A program made the translations under genes and the position numbers. The notes under the pieces were generated by a model. That model was given only the letters and a program-made list of their open reading frames with translations, ran no database searches and was not told the DNA's origin. A DNA stretch of 64,000 nucleotides from Neoroseomonas lacus (GTDB lineage Bacteria; Pseudomonadota; Alphaproteobacteria; Acetobacterales; Acetobacteraceae): NCBI RefSeq assembly GCF_014644535.1, contig NZ_BMKW01000005.1, positions 310,001 to 374,000 on the forward strand, written 5' to 3'. This document shows, piece after piece, positions 1 to 7,876 of this stretch (positions are counted from its first letter, which is position 1; every line of letters starts with the position of its first letter).

Positions 1-397
1 GCATCACCCCGGCGAAGCCGAGCAGCGACCACCCCCAGACCGCCGGCCCTGTGCGTTCCTTCAGCACCAGCGCCGATAGGCCCAGCGTCATGAAAGGTGC
101 GGTGAAGTAGACGAGGTAGGCCTCAGCCATCGGGATATCCCGCAAGGCCAGGAAGAAGCCGAATCCCGAACCGATCATCATCGCCGCGCGCGTGAGGTGC
201 AGCCAGGGATGCGCGGTGGTCAGGCGGCCGCCAAGGCCAGGCACCACGGCGCGGCCGGCGAACAGTGCCAGCAACAGCGTCGCGTAGCGCAGGACGATGA
301 CCTGCTCCGCCGCATAACGCCCCGACAGCAGTTTTGAATTGGCGTCGAGCAGCGAAAACAGTGCCATCGCCGCGATGATGAAGACCGGGCCCTTCAT
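1..397 (-). CDS. EamA/DMT-family transporter, 3' part cut by window edge
   Basis: This is the N-terminal 132 residues or so of a drug/metabolite transporter-type inner membrane protein. The reverse strand reads from an ATG at 397 (MKGPVFIIAAMALFSLLDAN) with four hydrophobic segments and small polar loops. The first segments carry the typical EamA pattern of a short N-terminal helix followed by SKLLSGRYAAEQVIVLRY. The substrate cannot be told. The gene runs off the left edge, so the second EamA repeat is not seen. It diverges from pyrD, and the space between them is filled by a diverged copy of the repeat found in tandem at 2.9 kb. Family call firm, substrate unknown. Confidence 0.8.
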   Translation of the reverse strand, partial: MKGPVFIIAAMALFSLLDANSKLLSGRYAAEQVIVLRYATLLLALFAGRAVVPGLGGRLTTAHPWLHLTRAAMMIGSGFGFFLALRDIPMAEAYLVYFTAPFMTLGLSALVLKERTGPAVWGWSLLGFAGVM

Positions 398-400
398 GTG

Positions 401-552
401 TGCCTCAGGCGCCGGCGCCGCCGTCCGGTGGCTTGGCTTGTGTGCCGCGCACTGTCGCATGGAGGGCGTCGGACCGTCCGGGCGCGGTCGCGCTGCGCGC
501 TCCCGGCCCGATGCGGGGCATCGGACCGAAGGTCCATGGCGATGGGCGCTGG
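401..552 (-). repeat. Diverged, inverted full-length copy of the 157-bp repeat
   Basis: Read on the minus strand this matches the tandem unit at 2946-3359. On the plus strand it begins with TGCCTCAGGCGCCGGCG, continues with the shared GGTGGCTTGGCTTG block near 432, then GGGCGCGGTCGCGCTG near 483 and GCGATGGGCGCTGG at its end. It sits directly upstream of the DMT transporter start. It is a dispersed member of the same family, not a gene. Confidence 0.65.
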
Positions 553-661
553 CAGCACCGGCGGACTTTCTTCGTGTGACCGACCGCTTCTGGCCGGCCA
601 GCAGGTGAGGCGTCAACCGGGCTTTCCCCGGGCGGCGGACCGGGGCACAAGACGCCTCGAC

Positions 662-1717
662 ATGACCCCAGCCATCGCCTCCGCCCTCATGCCGCTGATG
701 CGCGGCCTCGACGCCGAAACCGCGCATGGATTGGCGCTCAAGGCGCTGGCCGCCGGGCTGGCGGGGCGCGATACCGGCCGCGAAGACCCGGCGCTGGCAA
801 CCGAAGCCTTCGGCCTGCGCCTGCGCAACCCGATCGGCCTCGCCGCCGGCTTCGACAAGGATGCGGTGGCGGTGGTGCCACTGATGCGGCTCGGCTTCGG
901 CTTCGTCGAGGCCGGCACGGTCACGCCGCGCCCGCAGCCGGGCAATCCGCGCCCGCGGCTGTTCCGCCTGACCGAGGACGCGGCGGTGATCAACCGCATG
1001 GGCTTCAACAATGGCGGCCTGGATGGCTATGTCGCGCGGCTGCGCGCGCTGCCCAGGCCGCTGCCGGCCGTGTTCGGCGCCAATATCGGCATCAACAAGG
1101 AAGGCGCGGATCCCGAGCGCGATTACCCCGCGCTCTACGCCGCCGTCGCGCCGTTTGCCGACTACGTCACGGTGAATGTCTCGTCCCCGAACACGCCGGG
1201 GCTGCGCGACCTGCAGGGTGAGGAACGGCTCGCGGCCATCCTCGATGCCATCGCCGTGACGCGCGCCGGCCTGCCGCGCACGCCGCCGCTGCTGGTGAAG
1301 ATCGCGCCCGACCTGGCCGATGACGCGCTGGGGCCGATCGTGCAGGCCTGCCTGACGCGCGGCGTGGCGGGGCTGATCATCTCCAACACCACCATCGCGC
1401 GGCCGCCGCTGCGTTCGGCACATGCGACGGAAGCCGGCGGGCTGTCCGGTGCGCCGCTCTTCGCACCCTCCACCGAGGTGCTGCGCAAGGTGTACCGTAT
1501 CGCGCGCGGGCGGCTGACGCTGGTCGGCGTCGGTGGCATCGCCACGCCCGAGCAGGCCTATGCGAAGATCCGCGCCGGCGCCTCGCTGGTGCAGATGTAT
1601 ACCGGCTTCGCCTATGCCGGGCCGGTGCTGCCGCGGCGTATCGCCGATGGCCTGGCCGCGCTGCTCAGGCGCGACGGTTTCACTTCAGTCGCCGACGCCG
1701 TCGGCAAGGATGCGTGA
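662..1717 (+). CDS. pyrD: Dihydroorotate dehydrogenase (quinone), class 2
   Basis: Oxidises dihydroorotate to orotate in de novo pyrimidine synthesis, passing electrons to membrane quinone; FMN-dependent. The 351-residue product has the class 2 signatures in order: GLAAGFDKDA, GFGFVEAGTVTP, INRMGFNNGG, FGANIGINKEG, TVNVSSPNTPGLRDLQ, LLVKIAPDL, ISNTT, GGLSG and LVGVGGI. The Ser in NVSSPNTPG matches the catalytic serine of class 2 enzymes. The frame is open upstream to 398, but the ATG at 662 places the amphipathic N-terminal helix (MTPAIASALMPLMRGLDAET) where class 2 enzymes start. The stop overlaps the next start (TGATG), so the two are probably co-translated. Confidence 0.96.
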   Translation: MTPAIASALMPLMRGLDAETAHGLALKALAAGLAGRDTGREDPALATEAFGLRLRNPIGLAAGFDKDAVAVVPLMRLGFGFVEAGTVTPRPQPGNPRPRLFRLTEDAAVINRMGFNNGGLDGYVARLRALPRPLPAVFGANIGINKEGADPERDYPALYAAVAPFADYVTVNVSSPNTPGLRDLQGEERLAAILDAIAVTRAGLPRTPPLLVKIAPDLADDALGPIVQACLTRGVAGLIISNTTIARPPLRSAHATEAGGLSGAPLFAPSTEVLRKVYRIARGRLTLVGVGGIATPEQAYAKIRAGASLVQMYTGFAYAGPVLPRRIADGLAALLRRDGFTSVADAVGKDA

Positions 1718-2577
1718 TGGAAATCCTCGACGGCATCGGCACGATCGCCGACCGCTATGATGGCTATGTGCTTGACCTCTGGGGCGTGGTGCATGACGGG
1801 CGCAAGCCCTATCCCGGCGTGCCGGAGGCGCTCGCCGAACTCAAGGCGCGCGGCAAGGCGATCTGCTTCCTGACCAACGCCCCGCGCCGCGCCTGGGTGG
1901 TGGCGGGGATGCTCGATCGCATGGGGCTCGATCGCGCGCTGTATGACGGGATCATGTCCTCCGGCGAGGCGTCCTGGCGGCTGCTGACGGATCGGCGCGA
2001 CCCCTGGTTCGCCGCACTCGGGCGTCGCTGCGTGCATATCGGGCCGGAACGCGACCTCTCGGTGGTCGAGGAAGGTGCCGCGGAGATCGTCAGCGACCCG
2101 AAGCAGGCCGATTTCCTGCTCAATACCGGCCCGGACGACCAGCGTGGGCCGACCAGCGCGGAACCCTATCGACCGATGCTGGAAGCCTGCGCCGCCGCGA
2201 AACTGCCGATGGTCTGCGTGAACCCGGACCGCGCGGTGATGGTGGCCGGGCGCAAGGTGATCTGCGCCGGGGCGCTGGCCGACATCTATCTCGACCTCGG
2301 TGGGGCGGTGCGCGAGATCGGCAAGCCGGACCCCGCGGTCTATGAGCCGGTGCTGGAATTGCTCGGCAACCCGCCGCGGCATCGGGTGGTGGCGATCGGC
2401 GACACGCCGCATACCGACCTCGCCGGTGCGCAGGCGGCCGGGCTCGACGCGTTGTGGGCATTGACCGGCCTCGCCGCCGAGGCGCATGGCGACGACCCGT
2501 CCCCGGAACACCTCGCCGCCGTCGCGCATGAGGAAGGCGTCCGCCCGATCGCCGCGGTCAGGAGCCTGCGCTGGTGA
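1717..2577 (+). CDS. HAD-superfamily class IIA hydrolase (NagD-like, TIGR01459 type)
   Basis: A 286-residue sugar- or nucleotide-phosphatase-like protein. Motif I is YVLDLWGVVHDG, the form typical of the TIGR01459 group, in which the second Asp of the usual DxD is replaced by Trp. Motif II is CFLTNAPR, the class IIA cap follows, and motif III/IV is GKPDPAVYE ... VAIGDTPHTDLAGAQAAG. The preferred ATG at 1717 overlaps the pyrD stop by one base; a GTG lies one codon upstream. The next gene overlaps by four bases, making pyrD-HAD-yjbR a tight operon. Physiological substrate unknown. Confidence 0.88.
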   Translation: MEILDGIGTIADRYDGYVLDLWGVVHDGRKPYPGVPEALAELKARGKAICFLTNAPRRAWVVAGMLDRMGLDRALYDGIMSSGEASWRLLTDRRDPWFAALGRRCVHIGPERDLSVVEEGAAEIVSDPKQADFLLNTGPDDQRGPTSAEPYRPMLEACAAAKLPMVCVNPDRAVMVAGRKVICAGALADIYLDLGGAVREIGKPDPAVYEPVLELLGNPPRHRVVAIGDTPHTDLAGAQAAGLDALWALTGLAAEAHGDDPSPEHLAAVAHEEGVRPIAAVRSLRW

Positions 2578-2945
2578 GCGCCCGCGCGCAGACCCGTCTG
2601 CGCGCCATTTGCCTTGCCCTGCCGGAAGCTGCCGAGCAGGAGACCTGGGACCACCCGACCTGGCGGCTGCGCGGCCGCATCTTCTGCATGTGGCGACCGA
2701 TGGATGACGGCTCGGCCGCGCTGTGGTGCAAGGCACCGCGCGGCGTGCAGGAGATGCTGGTGGAAGCCGACCCGAAGCGCTTCTTCCGCCCGCCCTATGT
2801 CGGGCCGAAGGGCTGGATCGGGCTGCTTCTGACCGGGCGGGTCGATTGGGACGAAGTGGCGGCGCTGGTTCGCCGGTCCTGGCGCATGACAGCGGGCAAG
2901 CGGCTGGCCGCGACGCTACCGGAAGACGACGCGCCGTCCGCCTGA
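2574..2945 (+). CDS. MmcQ/YjbR family protein
   Basis: A 123-residue member of the MmcQ/YjbR-like family (DNA-binding-like fold of uncertain role). Family landmarks are visible: LCLALPEA-type N-terminus, WDHPTWRLRGRIFCMW, LWCKAPRGVQEML, FFRPPYVGPKGWIGL and the closing WDEVAALVRRSW helix. It starts with GTG overlapping the preceding TGA (GTGA), so translation is coupled to the HAD gene. It ends immediately at the first unit of the 157-bp tandem repeat. Family call good; function not established for the family. Confidence 0.85.
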   Translation: MSARAQTRLRAICLALPEAAEQETWDHPTWRLRGRIFCMWRPMDDGSAALWCKAPRGVQEMLVEADPKRFFRPPYVGPKGWIGLLLTGRVDWDEVAALVRRSWRMTAGKRLAATLPEDDAPSA

Positions 2946-3359
2946 CGCCAATCCATCGCCCCTATCGGCCCGAGGCGGTGCCTCGGGCCGCGAGCGCACA
3001 GCGCGACCGCGCCCAGACCGACAGCAGCCGCGAGAGCACCAGTGCAGGGCGCGCAAGCCAGGCACGCGGATGTGTGCGTCGGCGCCTGAGGCATTGGAAA
3101 AGCGCCAACCCATCGCCCCTATCGGCCCGAGGCGGTGCCTCGGGCCGCGAGCACACAGCGCGACCGCGCCCAGACCGACAGCAGCCGCGAGAGCAACAGG
3201 GCACGGCGCGCAAGCCAAGCACGCGGATGCTTGCGCCGGCGCCTGAGGCATTGGAATAGCGCCAACCCATCGCCCCTATCGGTCCGAGGCGGTGCCTCGG
3301 GCCGCGAGCGCACGGCGCGCAAGCCAAGCACGCGGAAGCGTGCGCCGGCGCCTGAGGCA
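2946..3359 (+). repeat. 157-bp tandem repeat, two full copies and a deleted third
   Basis: Units lie at 2946-3102, 3103-3259 (both exactly 157 bp and nearly identical) and 3260-3359 (100 bp, lacking an internal block of about 47 bp and the last bases). Each begins CGCCAAYCCATCGCCCC and contains the perfect hairpin CCCGAGGC-GGT-GCCTCGGG, or one mismatch in copy 3, and a GCGCCGGCGCCTGAGGCA-type GC palindrome. The unit length is not a multiple of three and no ribosome binding site is seen, so the open frames across it are not genes. The array fills the convergent gap between yjbR and the cupin gene. Confidence 0.9.
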
Positions 3360-3371
3360 CCAAAAAGACTC

Positions 3372-3713
3372 TCAGTCGACGATGAACAGCTTCGCGCCGG
3401 CCTCGGTGCGCGACCGATGCGCCTCGGCGCCATCCGCCACCTGGTAGGACATGCCCGGCTTCAGGGTGAAGACGCGGCCATCGGCGAGCGTGGTTTCCAA
3501 CTCGCCCTCCAGCACCAGCAGCACATGGCCCTTCTGGCACCAGTGGTCTGAGACATAGCCCGGCGAATATTCGACGATACGGACGCGGATGGGGTTCTCG
3601 GCCGGGCCGACATGGCGGGTGCGCCACAGGGCCTCGCCGGTTTCACCGGCATGGCGGGTCGGCTCCACCGCCGACCAGTCGGTGGTGTCGAAGGGGATGG
3701 CGGCCATCTGCAT
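3372..3713 (-). CDS. DHCW-motif cupin-fold protein
   Basis: A 113-residue single-domain cupin. The motif SDHWCQKGHVLLVLEGEL (about residues 53-71) fits the group annotated as DHCW-motif cupin proteins. It is followed by LADGRVFTLKPGMSYQVADGAEAHRS, the second cupin motif with its conserved Gly and His. The two motifs suggest a beta-barrel with a metal or small-ligand site; the ligand is unknown. A second in-frame ATG lies two codons downstream, so the start is uncertain by two residues. The stop lies about 12 bp from the tandem repeat. It is followed upstream on the same strand by yqgE, with a 12-bp gap, suggesting one transcript. Confidence 0.82.
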   Translation of the reverse strand: MQMAAIPFDTTDWSAVEPTRHAGETGEALWRTRHVGPAENPIRVRIVEYSPGYVSDHWCQKGHVLLVLEGELETTLADGRVFTLKPGMSYQVADGAEAHRSRTEAGAKLFIVD

Positions 3714-3725
3714 CGGGCAGGGTCC

Positions 3726-4325
3726 TCAGGCGTGACCGGCGGTGCCGGACAATAAAGCGGGGTCGACGCGCAGCTTGGCGAGCGCGGCATCCCAGGTTTC
3801 GCTCGTATCGTCGCGGAACACCAGGGACCCATCGGCCGGGACATTGAGCCAGGCATTGCGCTGGATCTCGTCCTCCAGCTGGCCGGGTGCCCAGCCGGCA
3901 TAGCCGAGGGCAAGGACGCAATCCTTCGGCCCGCCACCCTCGGCGACCGCCTTGAGGATATCGACGTTGGCGGTGAGCATCAGCCCCGTCACCACGGCCA
4001 TGCTGCCATCGGTCGACCAGTCATCCGTGTGCAGCACGAAGCCGCGGCCATTCTCGACCGGGCCGCCATCGAGCATGCGGATGCGCCGCAGTGGCGGCAG
4101 CGGTTCCACGGCCAGCTGCCGCAGCAGGTCATCGAACACCATGCCGGGCAGCGGGCGATTGACCACCAGCCCCATCGCGCCATCGGCCGAATGGGCGCAC
4201 AGGCACACGACCGAATGGTCGAAGCGCGGGTCCTGCATACCCGGCATCGCGATCAGCAGGTGCCCGGTCAGATAAGTGCCATCGGTGCCGGCCGACGGTC
4301 CGGAGAAGGAAGCCATAAATCTCAT
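3726..4325 (-). CDS. YqgE/AlgH family protein
   Basis: About 199 residues, the usual size of the YqgE/AlgH family (DUF179), whose biochemical role is unsettled. Visible landmarks are TYLTGHLLIAMPGMQDPRF, HSVVCLCAHSADGAMGLVVNRPL, MLDGGPVENGRGFVLH and the C-terminal LGYAGWAPGQLEDEIQRNAWL. Two starts are close together: ATG at 4325 (MRFMASF) and ATG at 4316 (MASF); neither has a clear Shine-Dalgarno. The open frame continues far upstream over the peroxiredoxin gene, but that part is antisense and rejected. It diverges from the peroxiredoxin gene. Confidence 0.9.
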   Translation of the reverse strand: MRFMASFSGPSAGTDGTYLTGHLLIAMPGMQDPRFDHSVVCLCAHSADGAMGLVVNRPLPGMVFDDLLRQLAVEPLPPLRRIRMLDGGPVENGRGFVLHTDDWSTDGSMAVVTGLMLTANVDILKAVAEGGGPKDCVLALGYAGWAPGQLEDEIQRNAWLNVPADGSLVFRDDTSETWDAALAKLRVDPALLSGTAGHA

Positions 4326-4418
4326 CTGGCGCGCACCGGCCGATGGCGCAAGGCTTTGTCGCCCGATGACAGCCCGCCCGCGCCGGGCTACATCCGATGC
4401 GGTAACGAGGAGGACGAC

Positions 4419-4901
4419 ATGCCGATCAGCGTGGGTGATGCGATTCCGGCCGTGAAGGTGATGCAGGCCACGGCCGAGGGCCCCAAGGAAGTGGATACCG
4501 GCGAATTCTTCAAGGGCCGCACCGTCGCGCTGTTCGGCGTGCCCGGCGCCTTCACGCCGACCTGTTCGGCCAAGCACCTGCCGGGCTTCGTCCAGCAGGC
4601 GGACGCCTTGAAGGCCAAGGGCGTGGACGTGATCGCCTGCATGGCGGTGAACGACGCCTTCGTCATGGGCGCCTGGGCCAAGGACCAGGGCATCACCGAC
4701 CAGGTGGCGATGATCGCCGACGGTTCGGCCGCCTTCACCAAGGCGATGGGCCTGGAATTCGACCTGACGGCCCGTGGCCTGGGCGTGCGCGCGCAGCGCT
4801 TCGCCTTGGTGGCGAAGGACGGCAAGGTGACCCACATCGCCATCGAAGCCCCTGGCGCCTTCGAGGTGAGCAAGGCCGAGGCCGTGCTGGCGGTGCTTTG
4901 A
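4419..4901 (+). CDS. Peroxiredoxin, Prx5-type
   Basis: A 160-residue thiol peroxidase of the AhpC/TSA superfamily, Prx5 subgroup, reducing peroxides in the cytoplasm. The peroxidatic site is in GVPGAFTPTCSAKHLPGF, with Cys at about residue 48 of the PTC triad. MAVNDAFVMGAWAKD and the conserved Arg in GVRAQRFALV also fit Prx5. No second conserved resolving Cys is obvious, since the only other Cys is in VIACMAVND, so recycling probably uses glutathione or another small thiol (inference). An AACGAGGAGG ribosome binding site precedes the ATG. Confidence 0.93.
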   Translation: MPISVGDAIPAVKVMQATAEGPKEVDTGEFFKGRTVALFGVPGAFTPTCSAKHLPGFVQQADALKAKGVDVIACMAVNDAFVMGAWAKDQGITDQVAMIADGSAAFTKAMGLEFDLTARGLGVRAQRFALVAKDGKVTHIAIEAPGAFEVSKAEAVLAVL

Positions 4902-5167
4902 ACCCGTTCGACGCCTGGCGCTTCATGACCGAAGCGCACACAGTGATGCTCCGCCGCAGCTTGGCGCTGCTGGCGGCGGAGCCCCATCAGGCTGGCCCGG
5001 CATTAATGATGATGGCGGTGGAGAAGCACATCGCCTTCTCCGAGGGCGTTGCGGCGGCCGGCTTGGCCGCCGTGAGCGGCGCCTCGCCGGAGGTTGTGAT
5101 GGCGGCCGCCCTGCGCCCGGCGCGCAAGCAGGTGCGGCGCAACGTGCGAGGGAAGGGGCTGGCGTAA
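4898..5167 (+). CDS. Small helical protein, phasin-like in composition
   Basis: An 89-residue protein rich in Ala, Met and Arg, with no recognised catalytic motif. It would start at a TTG overlapping the peroxiredoxin stop (TTGA), so it may be translationally coupled. An ATG at 4925 would remove the first nine residues. Two amphipathic stretches (FMTEAHTVMLRRSLALLAAE and HIAFSEGVAAAGLAAV) and a basic tail (RPARKQVRRNVRGKGLA) resemble small granule-associated or phasin-like proteins, but this is weak. Function not recognised. Confidence 0.6.
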   Translation: MNPFDAWRFMTEAHTVMLRRSLALLAAEPHQAGPALMMMAVEKHIAFSEGVAAAGLAAVSGASPEVVMAAALRPARKQVRRNVRGKGLA

Positions 5168-5208
5168 AGCCGCGTCAGTTCGCGTGGAACCGCCGTTCGG
5201 GTCCGCTC

Positions 5209-5279
5209 AGCGGCGATGAGCCGCTGCCGATGCCGTATCTGGCATACCGAAATCCGTTCAGTTGACTCCGGCTGAACGG
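5209..5279. terminator. Two stem-loops between convergent genes
   Basis: Two perfect hairpins: AGCGGC-GATGA-GCCGCT at 5209-5225, and CCGTTCAG with a 10-nt loop pairing with CTGAACGG at 5254-5279. They lie between the plus-strand small gene ending at 5167 and the minus-strand tadG-like gene ending at 5343. Position suggests bidirectional termination, although neither has a T-run. Confidence 0.45.
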
Positions 5280-5342
5280 GCGCGGCCCGATACCCGCTGG
5301 GGGTGGTTTCCTCCGCCCAGGCTGCCTGCCGCCCCGCCCCGA

Positions 5343-7208
5343 CTATTCGACCAGGCGCAGGCTGCTCAGGGAATTGGCGATTTCGCTGAACGCACCCTGC
5401 AGATCCGAGGCGGATGGAGCCTCCAGGTAGTAGGGCGATTGCGGCGTGCTCGCGCAATTCTGCAGCATGGTCTGCTGGGCGGTACTGCCAACTTCGAAGC
5501 CGATCACATAGATCCTGATGCGGTGGCTCGCCGGCGTGTTGCTGTCGGCAACGGAGCGCGTTGGATTCTTCATCGCCGCGCAGACATCGGCAAGGCGGGT
5601 GTCCAGGCGTGTATCGGCGGTGGTCTGCGTCGCGCTCGTCATCGCCGTCACGCCGGTGAAGTCGGTGTTCCAGTTCGTGACGTCATGGGGCGGCATCGCG
5701 TTGTTCGTGACGCGGCCATAGGCGTTGTAGAGGAGGTCGGTCGCTGTCGGCGATGCGCGGACGGAGGCGCCGGCATAGGGTGCCTGCCAGTTGTTGTCGC
5801 CGTCAGTCAGGATGACCACCGCCTTGACCATGTTGCGCGTATTGTAGGCGAGCGGCAGCGTGCCGAATTCTTCGCTTGTCGGGCTGTTCGGCCACCAGGT
5901 CTGCCAGTTCGGGCTTAGCGTGTACCAGGCACCCTGCAGGCCGGTCACGATGGTGGTGCCGCCGCTCTTGACCGGGGCGGTGATGGCATCGACGGCGCTC
6001 TGGACCGTCGCGCGGCTGGCCGTGAGCGGCAGGATGGGGCTCTGTGCGCACAGGGTGTTGCGCCCGGCCGCAGCCTCGGTCGAATCATTGCTCATGCCCG
6101 CGGTCAGGCCGTTGCTGATGCGGGTGGCGTATTCGGCATTGTAGTTGGCGTTGCTGGTGGGGGTCGTGACCAACGCAGCGCCGACGACCGAGTTCCAGTC
6201 ATTGTCGCCGCGGCAGAAGCGCACGGGATAGGCGGTGGTCGTGGTCGCGCTCGCCGAATCGTACATGTTGACCGTGATCGAGCCATACGCATTTGCCGTC
6301 GTGCAGAGATTGGCGTCGCCGGCATAGGGCAGGGTGCCGGTCGCCATCTGCCAGGCCGTCGCATTGCGCGCCAGCTGCACGATGGCATCGGTCGGTGAGG
6401 TCTGGACCACATTGCGGCCGTTGCCCGTGGTGGTCCGCGCCCAACCCACCTGGCGGAAGGTGCTGGCGTAGAAGTAGGGCCGGAACTGGCCGGCGGTGGT
6501 CGCCGGGCTGATATCCGTGATGTCCTGGCCACCGCGCCGCGCTTCGACGCAGCCATTCCAGCGCGCCAGGTCCCAACCCGGCGGCATGTTCGCGGTGTTC
6601 AGGAAGTTGCTGTTGCCCGGGCCGACGTTGATGGTTCGCGCGAAGGGCACCACCGATACATAGAAGTTCCGTTTGGTGTCGGCAGTGCCGTAGAGCGTGT
6701 CGAGCATGGTGCGTACGGCCGCCTGCGCCGCCGCGAGCTTGGCGCCGCGCATCGACGAGGTCTGGTCGAGCACGATCGCCAGTTCAAGCCCTGAGGCTTC
6801 GCGCTGGGCGAGAGTCGTCTCCTGGACCGAGGTGTTCGACCGGTCGATGATGCTGAACAGCGTCGTACCGATGGTGGCGGTTGCGGTCACCCGCACCTGC
6901 GTATCGCTGATCCGAGCGATCACCGGCTGGACCGGCGTGGTCGCCACGGTTGAGCCGAGGTAGCTCGGTGATCGGCCATTCTGGTTGAAATTGGCCCAGA
7001 ACAGCGCCCGCGTGGCGGCTTCGTCGACCGTCGTCGTCATGGTGCGCGCGGCGACGAGGCTCGCGGCATCGACCGCGGTCTTGAGCCGGGCGTTCAGCAG
7101 CCAGATCCGGGTCAGGTCGATGGCCAGCCCGGCACAGCCGATGACGGGCACCATGACGACCGCACTGACGGCCGCGATGGCACCGCGGCGGTCGATCTTG
7201 GCTTTCAT
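5343..7208 (-). CDS. TadG-like pilus assembly protein with von Willebrand A domain
   Basis: A 621-residue secreted or membrane-anchored protein. The N-terminus has a short basic stretch and a hydrophobic helix (MKAKIDRRGAIAAVSAVVMV), followed by DLTRIWLLNARLKTAVDAASL, the TadE/TadG pseudopilin-like region that also holds many DUF2134 proteins. A vWA domain follows, with a MIDAS-like LAIVLDQTSSMRGAK and VVILTDGDNNW. The middle is long and rich in Thr, Asn and Ser, as in surface proteins. The start overlaps the stop of the upstream TadE-like gene by four bases. The start at 7208 is chosen over the longer open frame because the hydrophobic helix must be N-terminal. No other tad genes lie nearby. 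Confidence 0.88.
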   Translation of the reverse strand: MKAKIDRRGAIAAVSAVVMVPVIGCAGLAIDLTRIWLLNARLKTAVDAASLVAARTMTTTVDEAATRALFWANFNQNGRSPSYLGSTVATTPVQPVIARISDTQVRVTATATIGTTLFSIIDRSNTSVQETTLAQREASGLELAIVLDQTSSMRGAKLAAAQAAVRTMLDTLYGTADTKRNFYVSVVPFARTINVGPGNSNFLNTANMPPGWDLARWNGCVEARRGGQDITDISPATTAGQFRPYFYASTFRQVGWARTTTGNGRNVVQTSPTDAIVQLARNATAWQMATGTLPYAGDANLCTTANAYGSITVNMYDSASATTTTAYPVRFCRGDNDWNSVVGAALVTTPTSNANYNAEYATRISNGLTAGMSNDSTEAAAGRNTLCAQSPILPLTASRATVQSAVDAITAPVKSGGTTIVTGLQGAWYTLSPNWQTWWPNSPTSEEFGTLPLAYNTRNMVKAVVILTDGDNNWQAPYAGASVRASPTATDLLYNAYGRVTNNAMPPHDVTNWNTDFTGVTAMTSATQTTADTRLDTRLADVCAAMKNPTRSVADSNTPASHRIRIYVIGFEVGSTAQQTMLQNCASTPQSPYYLEAPSASDLQGAFSEIANSLSSLRLVE

Positions 7209-7876
7209 GCTGTGCAATCCGGAGTTGCGCTGGTCGTGGGCGCGGTTTGCAGCGTGGTGGCGTCTGGCGCACGCGAGAGGAACAGGGTCGTCCCATAGAT
7301 GACCGATGGCAGCACCGGGCCGATCAGGCCCGCACTCAGCGCGAAGGGCTGGACGATGGCATAGACCTCGGTGACCAACAGCGTCTGGTTGGCCGGGACG
7401 ACGAAGCTGTTGGAAACGGACGCGGTTCCGCCCACCGTCGTGCCCAGGCGGCTGACCTGCGAGGTGCTGCCCGTGCGCATCTGCCAGGACAACACGTTGC
7501 CCGTGCCGGCGGTATTGCGGCGCACGGCACTGATCGTCACGGAACCGCCGGTACCGCTGTTCACGTCGATGACGCTGCCGGCGATACGCTGCGCCTGAGC
7601 CCAGAAATTGTCGCGGTCGCCGGGGGTGGTGATGGCCCGGCACTGGGACACGATCTGGCCGATCTGCACGGCGATCGTCTCCGTCCTCAGTTGGGCGCGG
7701 AAGACGCGGATCAGATCCGCGCCGGCCAGAGCGATCAGGAAGAAGAACGGCACGAGCAGCGCGAATTCCGAGGCTACGAGCCCCTCGCGGTGGAGCGTGC
7801 GGCGGCTGGCGCGCCGTCCAACCGGCCGGCACCGGCCCGCATCCGGCAGGCCGGATAACGCTCTAGCAGGCAGCAT
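7205..7876 (-). CDS. TadE-like pseudopilin
   Basis: A 223-residue protein with the TadE core near residue 30: GLVASEFALLVPFFFLIALAG, where a Glu five residues into the hydrophobic stretch is typical of pseudopilins cleaved by a TadV-type prepilin peptidase. The rest is a beta-rich domain with many Thr and Ser and a lone C-terminal Cys. It overlaps the preceding gene by 14 bp and the following TadG-like gene by 4 bp, so the three form one translation unit. Probably a minor component of a surface fibre. Confidence 0.82.
   Translation of the reverse strand: MLPARALSGLPDAGRCRPVGRRASRRTLHREGLVASEFALLVPFFFLIALAGADLIRVFRAQLRTETIAVQIGQIVSQCRAITTPGDRDNFWAQAQRIAGSVIDVNSGTGGSVTISAVRRNTAGTGNVLSWQMRTGSTSQVSRLGTTVGGTASVSNSFVVPANQTLLVTEVYAIVQPFALSAGLIGPVLPSVIYGTTLFLSRAPDATTLQTAPTTSATPDCTA

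Noticed and set aside
2946..3359. CRISPR array
   Set aside because: Units are 157 bp, directly abutting, without unique spacers, and no cas gene is near.
2723..3627. Open frames of 99-221 codons across the 157-bp tandem array
   Set aside because: The unit length of 157 bp shifts frame each repeat, there is no ribosome binding site, and the translations are just the repeat read in different frames.
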